Below, one piece after another: positions 21,473-35,010 of a stretch of DNA of 64,000 bases (its first letter is position 1; each line of letters begins with the position of its first letter). The translations under genes and the position numbers were made by a program. Origin of the DNA: Pisolithus tinctorius (taxonomy: Eukaryota; Basidiomycota; Agaricomycetes; Boletales; Pisolithaceae); contig JANFAH010000014.1 of NCBI GenBank assembly GCA_024663395.1, positions 744,001 to 808,000 on the forward strand, given 5' to 3'. Below the pieces are notes generated by a model. That model made no database searches, was not told where the DNA came from, and saw only the letters and a program-made list of their open reading frames with translations.

Positions 21473-23807
21473 ATGTCCGGTACAGGGTTGAACCAACGTC
21501 CTCGCGTGAAGACATCTGACCTCGCTGACTTTTTCCGTTCTACGCACGGATCTCGACATTCCCCGAAAAATGCAGTGGTTACCGAACCCGGTACACCTTC
21601 ATCGTCAGAAAAGTCCTTCACGTCCAAATCACGGCGTTCTATGTTGCCGTTCCTAGGAAGGAAGAAGTCTGCAGAGCAGTCCGTTGCAGCGCCCGCCAGA
21701 AAGTCCACAGTGGAGCGCCCTCCAGCGAATGTCGCCCGTCGTTCTTTAGGCAATGGGTACGTGTTCGAATTCTTCAGCTCACTTCATACACGGGGTCGTT
21801 CCTAGAGGATCTTTGTGGTGCCTTTACCCCTGCTGTTTAGTCTTCGACTTCTCGAAGCTATGCATTCGCACGACGAAGAGACGGCTTTTTTATACCCCGT
21901 AACTCCAGACTGACCACTAGTTTTCCAGACGCACAGTGATAATGATTACCCCTTCAATGGATGCATCCTCATCGGTTGCCCCTCCTCTCCCCTCCACTCT
22001 TCCACCGGTGAACGTTTGTCCTCCATCACTAGGATCCAAGTTTGCGGCACATTTCACTCCTTTGCGGTCATCTCCCAAGTCTTCCAAAGCTTCTAAATCC
22101 CAACATGTAGCGGCTCAGAAACCAGCCGACAACTGTTCGGGGCCTCCTATGCACACGTTATCACCACCAGCACCTGATGGACATTCATCCTCAGTTGAGT
22201 CTCCACGTTCGAGTATGCAAAGTCGTTCCCCTACTCCTCGTCCTCACCCCACGCTTCAATCTTCCGTAGCTTCTTGCGGAGACTCGGAGGATTATTCTGA
22301 TTTATTTCTGCAACCCCAGCTTGGGGAACCGTCGCAGGTGGCCAAGTGCGCTTCCTCTCCTACTATCTTGACCGTTGCAGAATCTCCGAAGGAGAATTCA
22401 GAATCACCTCTCGCCACTACCCTCCAGTTTCCCTACCCACCTTCCACAATTGGTCGGCCTTCATTGGCCACCTCTGATAAAACTGTAGTTCGCCGTTCCT
22501 GTGATTGGTCCAAAGACGTTGGTAATAACTGGGACAGTACTATAGCTCAGGTGGGGCCACGATCGGGCGCTGGGAGTGAACAAACAACCCCGCAGGGACA
22601 TCTCTCTGGAGGAGAGCAAACGCGAAGTCGTGGTCGCGTGCCGAGTCACTCAGGTAGTGACACAGACGCTTCTCGGGCTTATGATTCAAGTTCTCGACTC
22701 TCAAGGAGAGATCACTCCAGCTCCATCCCCAGATCGTCTATAATTAAACCATCGCCGTATCAAGGATCTTCGGGCAAGGTTCCAAGTAATCGCCCTCCGT
22801 CCGGCTCTTTACCTTCTCCTCCATTGTCACCTTCTAGTCCGTCGAACTTGCAGTCGGGAACAATGCCAACGATATCGTCTGTTAGCAATGCGACACTGCA
22901 TTCCCGACCACCCGGCATGTCTCAGCGGCCACGCGCAAACACTGTATCGTCAGCGACCTTAGTGAACAACTCTCATCTCCTGTCTGGTCCTTCCACATTC
23001 CCCGCTTACCAGAAGGCATTCGCTGCGGAGAACAGAGCAATTCCTGGCATCTCCCCTGATGCTTCCGCTGAAGAGCTTCGGGAGGCACTGATCCTCCAGC
23101 GTAAGAAGTACACCCAGCTGCAAGAGTACATCATCACCATCACTAAACGGTACGAAGATGACAGAGTGACGTTGACCAAGACAATAGGGAAACTTGAACG
23201 TGACATCCGGAAGAAAACAAGGGAGATTGAGGGCCTAAGGTGGTTGGTCATTCACCATGGTGCCGTTGAAGATATCGACGCCGCCGCAAACCTGGCGCGG
23301 TCGTCTCTTAGCACGCAAGACGAGTCCGACCGACCCGTCACAGATCTTGAATCTTCATCATCTATTTCCACACGCTCCAAGCTTCCTACATCAACCGAAT
23401 CGTTAACCAGCGGCGTCAGGACTGCTCACTCCGCGCAGAAGGGTATCAATACCAACCTCAAGCACACGAGGCAGTCATCATCCACGTTGGATGTGCCTTC
23501 CTCGGAGGCCCCATCTGCTACATCCTCGCAGACTTCGCTGTCACTTGTGTCACAGCCACCTGTAAAGTCGCTATCGGCGATACCTGAGAGCTCCTCCCCA
23601 CGATATGACATTTCCCGTGCGGAACGACAACGAGCAAAAGAGGAACGTCGGGCTGCTAGAGCGACCAGGCGCATTTCGGCTTCTTCTGGATCATCCCTTG
23701 CTTCCGGGGCAAACATGTTAACGTATAGTTCTTTTACTGAGTCGCCGTCGAACCACAAGTCCAATGCGGGCGATATCGAACCACCGCGACCCTTTGGGAA
23801 TGGTTGA
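21473..23807 (+). CDS. Ser/Pro-rich protein with a central coiled coil, unrecognised
   Basis: About 720 residues in two exons (21473-21756 and 21929-23807; 2,163 nt, 721 codons), with a longer than average intron of 172 nt. The N-terminus is basic and Ser-rich (SKSRRSMLPFLGRKKS) and could bind membranes or be phosphorylated. Most of the protein is low-complexity Ser/Pro/Thr. A single ordered segment near 23030-23270 (AEELREALILQRKKYTQLQEYIITI... to KTREIEGLRWLVIHHG) is strongly heptad-like and should form a coiled coil. The C-terminus has a basic helix (AERQRAKEERRAARATRR) and ends FGNG. I do not recognise the family; a cytoskeletal or polarity scaffold would fit the architecture but is not shown. 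Confidence 0.8.
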
Positions 23808-25277
23808 TTATGAACCTGACTATACCCTATACGTTTCAGTATGTCTGTTTTAAGCGAACAGATTAGCTCGCTGACGTGCAGACCTCAGGCATCGTCTACT
23901 TTCTTTTCTTTTCTTTATAACTTCCACCTCATTCTTTGCATTCGTTTCGTCTGGGCTGGCATATACGAGTTCATGTCAGACCAATTGCACGCAGTAATCC
24001 CCCGTCGCATAACCTCACAATACCTATCATCTTAGATGCAGCACGGCTATTCACTGGCATTTGGATGCCATTGCACGAGTTCCCGTTTGCCTCACCAATC
24101 TTCCGCATTTGCTCGCTAGTTTGCAACCCCACAATATTCTCTCGTACGTAGTTCGTTCAGCTGGTTTTCGTAGTATGTATCTCTATTGCGCGAACGCGAG
24201 ACGTCGCATAATCAACCTTATGCTCTCTTTTTTTTTTGATACGTGCGAGATCAGTGTGGTCAGAAAGAGTCGGTACTTCTGCTTGCGATATAATGCAGAG
24301 CCACGCATCAATGCATCGCCCATGTAATTATACATGCGCATAACGTTAATTGACTCTGGGGCAGCTTCCTACTAAGCTCAGATTGTCGTACCCAACGCTG
24401 CATCCACGGAATAGCGTACGGATTAGCATGTGACCCGCATGTCCATAGTTCGGTCATCGCAATCGCAATGGACCTCAATTTCCCCCTTTTTCGTGGATCA
24501 GGAGCATTCGGAAACACACCATCATATATCGTTCTTATGTTTCATGTGGTTTTCGGGTTGATTAATGCGATCATGGACACGTCCATGGTATTTGTACTCC
24601 TTTGACACAGCGCTGGTGGGCTCTTCCCATGAAGCCTGAAGTCCGTCCTGTATTACTTACAGGCTATTACAGGCCTACGTGCTTGTTAGTAGGCACGACG
24701 TTGCGCCATCAACCAATTCGTGATGCGATCAATGATTTACGGGATTATGCGGTCACTGCTATACCAGCCACATGTTGACGCGAAGGCAGTCTAAGGCAAT
24801 ACAGGCATGCAATGCACAGTATCATTGACTGATCTAGCGCTCGTGACATGACAGCGCCATCGCAATTGCCTTGGAATTTGAAGGTGAAGCAAGGTCTGCT
24901 CCTAATACATCCGACCTCGATGGTTTTAGACAACTCCAGCAGTGCACTGTCATCAAATCTGCTACATGCCATGCCCATAGCCCGTCCTTCAACTTGCCAA
25001 TCTAACAACGGTGCAAGATCAGCAGGTTTGAGTTATGACCGTTCGCGTACCTGACCAATGAGCACCACAGGACTACAGGGGCTGTGTATCATGTGTGATT
25101 AATGGTGTTCCGACGTTGCTATGAACAGCGAAGTGACCTTACATATATGCGAAAGTCCCTCTCACCATCTTTGCACTTCGTCTTCTTAGATCTTGTATTA
25201 TTACCTTCCCTTTCCTTCGGTTGACGCCAGCACTGGTTGATACCGTGACACCATCGTTGGGACGATAGACGGGCGTC
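23808..25277. other. 1.5-kb intergenic region, no gene seen
   Basis: It lies between two genes on the same strand and is AT-rich, with short unrelated open stretches and no conserved motif. It presumably contains the 3' end of the upstream gene and the promoter of the large gene starting at 25278. Confidence 0.4.
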
Positions 25278-28200
25278 ATGCTCTCGAATTTCATGCGGAA
25301 GAATGGGAAGAAGAAGGGAGCAAAGCACATGAGAGTTTTCCAGGAGCCGCACCGTTCCATTCGACCACCTACATCTCCAGAGTCTTTCGAGTCGCCCCAG
25401 ATAGTGGACATCGGCGAGCAGTCTATATACGTCCCACGAGACGGGACTCCCGGGCCATTCGTGCAGCTAGAGATATCTACCGAACCTTGGTTCCCGGAGG
25501 AGCTGCTTTATTCAAGACGCAGTTCCAGAAGATCTGCTTGTGCCCCTACAAATGTACGGGATGCAGAAGGGCTGCCTGGCGATTCACGCGAGGTGTGTTT
25601 CCACAAAGCAGTTTGTGTTCGCCAAAACACGTTGCTCACAGTTGACCTTAGGATCCTCTCCGGAAAAAGTCTGTACCCGCGCCGATTCTCATCCCAGACC
25701 CCCATCTTGACGTTTCGGGGATACATGATGCGAAGCCCAAGACCCCAAGCAAAGCTCCAGACCCGATTTCGAAGGACTTATATTTGAGGAACCCCTCGTC
25801 ACCGGGGTCTTCAGAAAATATGTCAGCAATCTCAGGTACTACGCTTGCACGAGCATTAATTGCGAATTCATTTATTCTATCACCTTGTGAACGAGCGCAA
25901 TCCCGTCACCGGAGCGGAGTCGCACGGCAGGATTCTGCGACTCTACCCCCCGAATCATCCGTTCCCAGCCTACCTGGAGCAGAGACTGGACGTCCGTCGT
26001 CTGTCCCTTCTGTTCCCCCTCTACCACCTAGTGTTGTCTTAGAACAGAGACGGGTGCATCGATTTTCCGGCACTATGGCTACGGGACCATCTGTGGCGAA
26101 ATCAGAAAAGGGAACCGACAGGAATATCTCCTGCTTGTCGACGGACTCTCACTGCACGTCGTTACCGGAGACTGACATGCAGGCTGGTCGTTCGCGTCGC
26201 ATATCTTCCATTTTAGAGGCCCCCTCTGCGCCCAACACCCCGACGTCGAAGAAATGCGCTCTCGATGCTGAACATCAAAATGCCATGACCACTAGCGCGG
26301 CATTAGAACACGGGGCACCGGATTCGGCACGCGCAGCCTCGGAGGTGGTATCCTCGCCTCCCTCCTCTTCCAGCATACCAAAAACACCCGGGTTCGCTAC
26401 AGATTCATCGCAAGCAGATGGGTTTCAAAGCTCGACTGAGCACAGCTTGGATGAGTACTCTTTCATGCCTCCCGGTCCGCACACGGCGATGCTTTCTCCG
26501 CATTCCGATTCTAGCGCCTCCTACGTTGCCCCACTTCCCGTTAAACGCAGGAACAGTAACTTGCGGCGACGTCTTCCAAAACCTACTGGTGCTATCGGTG
26601 GTTCAAGAAATCGCAAAGGTGTGTCTTCCCAAAAAACTGTCATCAGTGTTTGTGATTCCAACGAAGATGTACAGATACCCGTGGCGGGACTCCTTATCAG
26701 CGGAACAAAAAGCAGGTCAGACTGCTGCCCATGGCCGAGAGTTTTGCACAGAAAACGCTATTGACACCTACGATGATGACTCAAACCAGTATTTCGCACC
26801 TTCCCCTCGTTCCCTCATCCGCGGTCTCCGCTGGTCATCTTGAAATGCCGCCTACTGCCTGTGATGTGACTCAAGAGGATTATAGTAGTTTTCTCGACTA
26901 TACCATCACTATTAGTCCGGATCCACACAGTTCGTCCCAGTATACCTCCACGGGTTCCTCGGCTGGTTACCAGACGTTTCCCGAGACACCAATGTTCTCA
27001 CCGCCGCTATTCTCGCCAGACCCCCGGCGTCCTCCAGTATCATCTCTCCGGACCCGACGCCAGCCACTGCCGAGGCCGGCCACACTACCTTCCCCATGTA
27101 GCATATCGCTCCCGCGGCAGACGTCTAACACGAATCTGAGGTCACATAAGGACCATGGAAATGTCTGTTCTCATAGGCCCCAGTCTATCGCTTCGCCGAT
27201 TTATGGCGAGCCTTCGTTTTTGTTGGATCCGTCGTCGGGTATTTCTCGTGACCCACTACTTCGTCGCGACGATACCTTACCAGCGACGCCCTCGAAGGCC
27301 TCTCTACCCCTAACAGATACAATAGGACCGTCAAAGGAACTCATTGATCCCGATACTCTCGTACAGACAGTGGTCGCTAATAAGGTAAGATTTAGTTTAA
27401 CTCGACCTTCGGCGAGTTTAACGTCGAGATCCCGGCAACAGGACTTGGGGTCAGTCATACTACCCGCCAAATCGACCTCGTCGATTCAATCTGCTTGCAA
27501 GATGGACGCTTGCGAGTCTCCCATCTCTGTTCCTCCGTCTGAAGCCACGGGTGCTTCTCCTCGTCTTTCCTCATCTTCAGCCAACCTTCCACGTACTTCA
27601 CCCCTAGTACCCAGTAGTCGACGTTCTTCCTCCCATGTCAAACTACCGCCCACCACGTCTCAGCCTCAGCCAGCTCGTGAAACGGATGTCTTGCAACCAG
27701 TTTTCTGCAGGTCTTTCTTGCCCTCGATTACTCCTACTCCTTCCCCGTCAGTACCACCAGGCCTAAATCCCTCAGGGAGTTCACCAACTGCTCGTCCTTC
27801 ATCAGCACCTATTTCACCATCATTTGTGGCCCCGCCTCCGTGCTGTACCGTAATGTGCGAAGAAACGGTGGATCCTCCAACCGGTGTTGAACATCTTATG
27901 CTGAGGACGTCGTCCGGTTCCGCCCCGGAAGCCGATGGTAGAACGTCCCCACCGAATTATCAGCCTCCGCCGTTCGGTAGTCGGACGCGAGCGAGACCTC
28001 GGCCCCCTCTTCCAATTGGTCCCCGAAAACCAAGTGGACCCACTCATCCATTCTGTGGTCGTGTGCCGGGCTTCAGGGCGCGAGGGTCATCTGAATCCAA
28101 AGTGACCAGTGCTGAAACTTGCGGAAACACGCATGCACCAGCCTGGAGAAAGTTATATGAGGTTGCATCGCAACCCCTTCCGAAGTTCCAAACGCCTCCG

Positions 28201-29402
28201 CCAAAGTGGCGCGGGCTCACGATGGAGGCAGCCCAGTGGACCCTCACTTCTGCAGAGCTGCAGAGTATTGTCTCAGGGGCAATGAAGCAGTTTGCTGAGG
28301 GTTCTTCTATTCGTCTTTTGCGTCTGGAGACATTAGACGGTGAGATCGCCGAGGAAATACATCGTTTAGAAATGCTCCACACCGATGTTAAATCTCGATA
28401 CAAGATGCTCGTACGACGGCGATGGCAACTCATAGCGGAGCTCACAGGACACCTCGAGAGTGGAGTGGTGGGACACACAGCAAACATCGCTCTGGCAGAG
28501 CTTGCCGAGGTTACCTTGGCGCAGGACCAGTTAGCCGACGAACTTCACACCGTCGCTGAACAGCTTGCCCAGCTCGAGGGCCTGCGTGATGATCACCACT
28601 CCAGTGCGCTTGCGATGGCCCTGAGGAAGGTTAATACGATTTTCTTGCGTCAGGCGGCAGAGATGCAGAAGCTCCACGAACAGCTCGAATCTCTTGAGGC
28701 TGAACGAGACGAGGGATGGAAACAGGCACATGATATTGCGGTGGAATGCGATAGACTGATTGAGGCTGCTGGGGAGTCGGGCCCCAGGTCGTCAAACAAA
28801 CGGTCTGAGCGCGTTTCAGCCGTGCGCAAGTCGTCTATGCGGCAATCGAAAGCAGGTCTGCGACCCACAAGCACGTCCCGGAGGCGTTCGGCAAGCAGCG
28901 CGCAAAGCAGAGGTAGCATGTCTGTTCCCTCGTCTGCATGTAAAGGAGCTGTCCCACCCGTGCCCCCACTTCCTCTTCATCAACTAGATTCAGCAACAAA
29001 TGCTGTTTCATTAGGTTTGGGTCGAGTTTATATCAGATCTTCCTTCGCTCACAGTCTTCCAGGTTCTGGATCATTGTGTTATTCCGGCGCGTCTACTACA
29101 AGGGCCCTTGCCCAGGCTCAGCAGGAGCTGTACGAGATGCTTGGTTTGGACTTCCAAAACAGCCCATCTTCAGCCAAATCTCCTGATCTGATACGCTCGT
29201 TGGCCAATACTCGTCCGTTGTCAGACCCAGACATGACCCGGTCTCTGAGGGCTCGGCGCGCGCACGAGAATAGGGCTGTCCGTAGTGTAATACTTGGCGA
29301 CGTAAGTCTTGCTGTTTCGGATTTCGTTATCACTTGGAGGTTGAACGTCCAAGGCTCATACTTGATTTTTAGGGAATAGCCACGTTGCCGCTCTCGAAGT
29401 GA
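25278..29402 (+). CDS. Large Ser/Pro-rich coiled-coil protein, unrecognised
   Basis: About 1,312 residues in four exons: 25278-25592, 25652-26618, 26675-29301 and 29373-29402 (3,939 nt, 1,313 codons). Joints are supported by frame: ...GDSRE|DPLRKK, ...SRNRK|DTRGGTP and ...ILGD|GIATLPLSK. The N-terminus is short and basic (MLSNFMRKNGKKKGAK), then a conserved-looking block (EPWFPEELLYSRRSSRR). Over 700 residues of Ser/Pro/Thr-rich sequence follow. A long alpha-helical region at about 28230-28790 (ETLDGEIAEEIHRLEML... LAELAEVTLAQDQLADEL... EMQKLHEQLESLEAERDEG) is predicted coiled coil. A Ser/Arg-rich segment follows. Together with its upstream neighbour it suggests a cortical or septum-related scaffold, but no domain identifies a function. 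Confidence 0.8.
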
Positions 29403-30509
29403 TAGCCGACTAAGTGCTATCCTTCATTAATCACTAATTTATTGTGTAATTTGCACTCAAGTGTTTCCTGATACTTATGTAGCCGTAGGTACACTTATAC
29501 GATGGGCACTGCATGCACATTTGTAATGCCTCAGCCTTTGAGATATTCTGGTTTTGATTCGTTTGCTGGTTGTAGATAAGGAAGTTTGGGAGAATCACTC
29601 GGAAACTCCCAACTACCCGTTATGTCACCATGACCAATGCGAGTCCAGTTTAATATACGCGGAGCCTGCAGAAGCAATGAAAGTGGTACTATTGCATGAC
29701 ATTTGCACGTGGAACATGCTGATCCTAAAGAGCTCAGCTAAGCATACTTCGTCGTTGGCTCGTCCGCATGGATTCCGTGGTAGCGCAACCATGTAAAGGG
29801 CTAGTTGCTCTCCTTTTCCGACACTTGGACTGGGCAGCTGAGTCGATCGAGAGATGGAAAGATAAACGTCCCTCTGTCATGATTCTCACACACGCATTGT
29901 TCCTCTTGCCCTGCAAGAAGCCCGAAAAGTAGGTGCGCGGAAGGACGTAGCTCTTCACGAAGTGGTGTGGTTTTGCAACCGAATGACAGCTCGTTTATGT
30001 CGGTGGACGCCGGGAGTATTGATGCCTTACAAACCCGGACAGCTTTTGCAGAGTAGTCAGACATTCCATCCCGACCAAGCTGCTGCAGACATCCCTTGAT
30101 GGATTGACGAGGTAGGATATCTTGTCATTCCTACGGGATCGGTATATCTTCATCCACACCCTCGACCAATAGAAGACTACCCCGCTAGTCTGACCGTCGC
30201 CTCGAGGAATCTGTCGTGTACCTTCCTCTTTGTATCCGACTGGAACGTACCGCATGACAGCCGAATCGTAGGTATGCCTAGGGTGCAAAGGATTCACCCT
30301 CTCACCCATACACGTGCGGATCATCGGCAATTCATTTCTGGAAGATCCCGATGGGCATGCAGAGAGCGCCAGAGCGCCGGTTCGGAGACGGATGTAGAAC
30401 TGACTACAACAATCGAGACGCGCGATTATACGGATCCGAATTGGTATCGCGACTCCGGGAGATGATCATGTGTCCCCGCTAGGTAGAGTGTACGGGTAAA
30501 GTTCACTTC
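29403..30509. other. 1.1-kb region without a supported gene
   Basis: It lies between the 3' ends of two convergent genes. Open stretches such as 29801-30064 and 29995-30330 (both minus) look protein-like over short distances but join no family I recognise and have no credible start-to-stop structure. A decayed gene is possible. Confidence 0.35.
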
Positions 30510-31753
30510 TCAGAACAGATGTTCTTGGCTGGCTACGAGTCCCCCGAAATAACAAGTCAGGGCTTTAAGCTTGGTACCCATCCATTCTTCTTCTACTTCC
30601 ACCATCTCCGCAGAGTCTTCTACAGGTGCTGATGCAGACATATTGGAGGACGTTGTCATAGAGGGATTGATCAATGCCGATATCTCCTCTAAATTTGTAT
30701 TCCTCGGTAGGAAATACGCCACATTGTTTGTGATGCAACGCGTGAGTTGGAAGAGTTCAGCACCGTGGATAGGTTGAATGTAGGCGAGGCTGAATTCGGG
30801 ATGGGATTCAGTGCCGTTGCCGTAACCATTCCTAAGACTGTTGCCGGCAGCATCAACAACACTCAAGTCAGGGTTGTTCGTGTCGTCGGCATCATGCAAT
30901 TGTCGAGATATATACTCTGGACCTCCCCAAGGTGGACTTAGGAACACGACATCAATGGGTCGTCTCTTGGCGTCGGTACTTGCGTTGATAGAATGACTAG
31001 CGGCGGCTGCGTCCCGATGAGATAAGTACGAACGTGCAAAAGTGATATAGTCCGCGAGTACGAATTCGATGCGGTCGGCTACACCATAGATGGTGGCGTT
31101 ATGTCTGGCGAGGGCGAGCCGTGTGGGGGAATTGTCCATCGCGATGACTTGAGTGTGGTACATAAACAACAAACGAAGATGGATTGACATAATTGTAATG
31201 CAATGCTCACCACGGTGGCACGTATTTGCAAACGCGATCGCGTTCCCTCCGACCCCGCAGAACGCATCGAGAATAACGTCGCATCGGCATCGTTCAGCGA
31301 TTTGGGAGGCGATGCGTTCAGGAGTGACACTGTACCAGCCTTCTTCGTCAAGGAGACAGCCTTGGTCGTAGAGGCTGAAGTAGCGGTGTCTTTGAGAAAA
31401 GTCTGGCGGTTGTGAATGTAAAGGCAAGATCCTGGGAGGGGTGGAACGGGAGAGTGTAGGACTGCTTACACTTCTGGAGGTGGGTGGGAACCTCAGATGC
31501 GGATTTGTAGTGCGGAACAAGCGCGAAAGCGTCAGACAACTTTTTTTGTGTGTCTAGGATAGCTCCACCTGCGATACTGCCGCTAGCCCGACTCTTTGGC
31601 TCGCGAGGTGTCTCCTTCTTGTGGTCTGCGTCGGCGCCTGTTGTCCATACTGTTCAATGGCGATGAAGGTCAGAAGCAACAGATGGGCGCACCATCTGAG
31701 AACGCCTGTTTAACAAAGTGAGATAGACACGAGTAGTTCTTGCGTTTCCCCAT
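30510..31753 (-). CDS. TGS1: Trimethylguanosine synthase (snRNA cap hypermethylase)
   Basis: Converts the m7G cap of snRNA and snoRNA to the 2,2,7-trimethyl cap using S-adenosylmethionine, in the nucleus. The methyltransferase fold is complete: YFSLYDQGCLLDEEGWYSVTPE, motif I LDAFCGVGGNAIAFA, VIAMDNSPTRLALARHNA, then the catalytic loop VVFLSPPWGGPEY, where the Trp stacks on the guanine. The family's post-loop block is represented by the segment ending CYFGGLVASQEHLF. Introns fall at about 31375-31465 and about 31152-31209. The N-terminal exon (AFALVPHYKSASEVPTHLQKC) is also family-like. The start is uncertain: ATG at 31753 opens MGKRKNYS, which fits, but the first intron joint is not resolved. 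The C-terminus after GGPEY has an acidic insertion. Confidence 0.87.
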
Positions 31754-34700
31754 GCTGTGGTATTTTGTTTCACTGGGTCGTGATACACCGACTTGCGTCT
31801 GCTGCTCCAGCCTTCTTTCCGCATTTGGTATATAAGAATCTGGGTGAACACACTCGGCGGTACTGTAAATTCCAAGATATGTGGTCGAGTCTCTGATAGC
31901 GCGTTTTGCGGTCTACTGTTCGTCCTAAGTAGGCGCTTGTGTAGTATGGGCTTCCGCTCGACTGGTGGATAGCATCACCCCTCGTTCAGGTAAGCCCTTT
32001 TCATGTAGATGACCTAGTCGGTCATCCACACCAAACGTGTTTCCCTCGGATGTCTGCTCAACAACGCGGGTATTATCTGCATAATGCCACGGCCTCAACA
32101 TGTCCTCGGGTTTGCTCGACGTGCTGCGCGCGCAGCTGCTTGGTCCCCCCTTTATGACTAAGTTATTTCGTACGATCTCTCGGCATACTCACGTCCTTTT
32201 GTAACATGTGCGCGGCATTTATGCATGTGTGCCAATCGGGCGAGTGTCGCCGCTCCATTCCAGTGGTGTGTTAGAGGTTTCAGGTACGTTGGAATTCGTG
32301 CACCCACTGTGTTAACCCTCTTAAGTTGCCTATAACGTTTGTTACAGGTCGCACTTTAGCGTGACCCGCTGTCTTTCGTTGTCGACCAATCTCTGCCTAT
32401 GTTCAAGTGTTGCGCGGCTCGCAGTACCTTCGCTGATCTCTGGGTGTCTCCTACGGCTCTCCTGGCGCATCTGCATTTATATTTGCAGCCGTGCTAATTT
32501 CTCAACGCTGCCAGGTTGGCTACTGTCGGGCATCTTGTACAGATTGCAGACTTCATTGTCTCCACCATCATTGGAGGTAGGTAGCGTTGTCCATGTTCGT
32601 GTTTCCGATCTAACCGGTCGCACAACTGAAGTGGAACAATGAAAATGAAATGAAATGTGCTGCAGCTCGTTGAACATATGAAGAAAGAGCAGATGCTTGT
32701 CAAGGTCCATGAAACTCTCTTCTTTTTTCCCCTTCGTCCCATCTTAAAAGTGGGTAGGTCAAGGATTTGACTAACGATATAATCTTGCTGAGTGTCTACT
32801 ACATTCATCACGGTCGGAGGATTTGTTGGTGTTTACCCATGCCAAGGTTTGATGCCCGATGTGCGATGATCCGAGAATGGTATGCGGTAGTCAATCTAGG
32901 GGACTTTCCAAGAGAAATAGGGTTGAAGAAAGGTCATCACTTTGTGGCCCTAGTGGGGAAGATTTACTGAGGCATATGCACCGGAGACAATTCTCCGACT
33001 GCTTATGCATGAGAGATATGGACCTTTCGTGCTCTTACTTACCAGCTAATTGCGTCACCTCAGCTTGCTAGTGATAGGAGATTCTATGCTACTAGTTTGA
33101 TGTTCTTACAGTAGTAGATCGGTAAAATGCCTCATTGAGTCTGCTTACATAACAAACATTGAGAAGTTTGCAGGTGGCGATATCGTGAGAAGTTCCAGAA
33201 AAAGAAATGCCACCAGCGGGCTGGGGGGGCGAGCGTTCGAGTGGGCCCCTGCAGGGGCATCGCGAGGTCGCGGTTTGGGCGGGATGGTTTTTGGAGTGCC
33301 AAGAACTTCTGTTCACGTCCTACCTGTATTTACCTACCCTCTTAGCTAGCGAGAAGCAGCGGAGCGGCTTTGCACCAGGAAATTTTGCCAGTGGAAGTGA
33401 CGGCCCGGAGAAAATTTCCGCAAGCAATATACCTATTGTTTTCACCCATAATTACATGGTCTATATATAGTGGCTTGCAGTAGGATCGAAACGGGTGCCA
33501 ACGAATGGGTAAGGAGTTGTGTGCAGCTCGCACGTCGCCCGACCTTCGCTTTCTCCCACGCGCGCCCACCGCTTATCATTAATAGCCAGCGGACAGCCAA
33601 CAGTGACTGTGGCACAGCCACCTGCAAATATCTCGGAATAAACTAAAATAGATTTCCAGCGGCACCCTACATCTGAGGCCCCACAAGGATTGGCAATGGA
33701 TGCAAAATATTTGTGCCACAAGGCGGGCATGAGCAGCGGTTGAAAAGCTTCTCCGCCCAGAATTACTGGGACTTTATTCTTAGATTCCAACATCGCATCA
33801 TGGCGAAGTACAGTGACTCACGGGAAGACATGAAAACAAATTTGATCATGCGACTATGGCAAAGTGATCCTCGGGGACATATAACTACACGACAATCAGA
33901 GGTTTCTGTGTCATAAGATAGTCGCCAAGTTTTGCATTGGCAATAGATGGAAAGGCTTCTCCGCCCAGAAGTGTTAGGACTCCACTTCCACACATGCTAC
34001 TCGGAAATTCAAAAGCGGTGCAGTGGCGGTGCATTCCGCATTTGGTAGGTACATAGTGTCACTTGCGCTCGAGTCGAGAATCGGTTTCGAGTGCGACAAG
34101 CATACCCCGACACTGGTCGAAACATCGGCGCCTTTGAATATTGCAAACGTGGCATAGGGCGTTACTCGCTTGGGGTGCTATATATCTCCATGGTTACAGC
34201 AAGGAGTATTCTCATCGCGATACCGTATCGAATAACGAGAAATGTGCCACTGACGCTTGTACCTTTCATCCGTTGACGAATGTTTGCTTTGAACGTGGTT
34301 GTTAGATGCATTCCGACGCTTATGGGATACTCAAAGAACGAGGAGGCTGCTTTTGGTGTCATCTCGCTTTCATCTCCCTCATGGCATCTCTAACGCGAAA
34401 GCACGTTCGCTCTACGCGGGAACTACGACACGTCGCGTCTGGAGACTGCGAGCATGGGCTTTCCATCATACGTTTTGGAAATGTCCTTCAGCTCATTGGA
34501 GAACCAAGGTTTTTTCCTCGTCCTTCCCGAAGTTGTTGACGATACTTTTAAATTCTAATAATAAGTTCGGAAGACCACAGCCTTCTAGGAACAATGTCAA
34601 AGGGCAGTCTTCCTCGTAGCACTCAGTGCTACCGTCCACGTAGCCGCGGTGTTGAATTTGCACAATCCACCGGTATTGGCAGGCTCATTAATTACCCCGA

Positions 34701-34942
34701 ATACGTGGTAGCGTACTGCTGATTTCTAGTCAACGGACGACCGGCTCACCCTCAATTGCAGCGGAATTTCCTTTGGGGCCTAAATTCAGGAGGTTCCTGC
34801 TTGTGGTCTTCTCCGACAGGGTTTCCCCTGCCCGGCTTGATCCTGATTCTCTGGCATTAGATATTATGCGACGCGGCGGTAAGCACGCCGTTCTGGTTGG
34901 CGGTGCGGAGGATGGGGGGCCGATTTCCTGCTATCAGCTGAC
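31754..34942. other. 3.2-kb gene-poor region upstream of laccase
   Basis: No complete gene is supported. Open stretches at 32361-32642 (plus) and 33461-33793 (minus) are the longest. The latter contains VILGGEAF, and a related TLLGGEAF segment with the following SIANA occurs about 210 bp upstream (around 33950-34000, minus), implying a decayed local duplication of an unidentified gene. The T/C-rich runs around 32400-32500 and the final 200 bp are likely regulatory. Confidence 0.4.
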
Positions 34943-34950
34943 TATATAAA
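34943..34950 (+). promoter_or_regulatory. TATA box of the laccase gene
   Basis: TATATAAA lies 68 bp upstream of the laccase ATG at 35011, a usual distance for fungal genes, followed by a C/T-rich stretch where transcription would begin. Confidence 0.6.
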
Positions 34951-35010
34951 ATCAGCTTCCCCCTACCCGGCTTGAGTATCCAGAGTACCCCGCTGTCGCG
35001 CAAACCTCAG

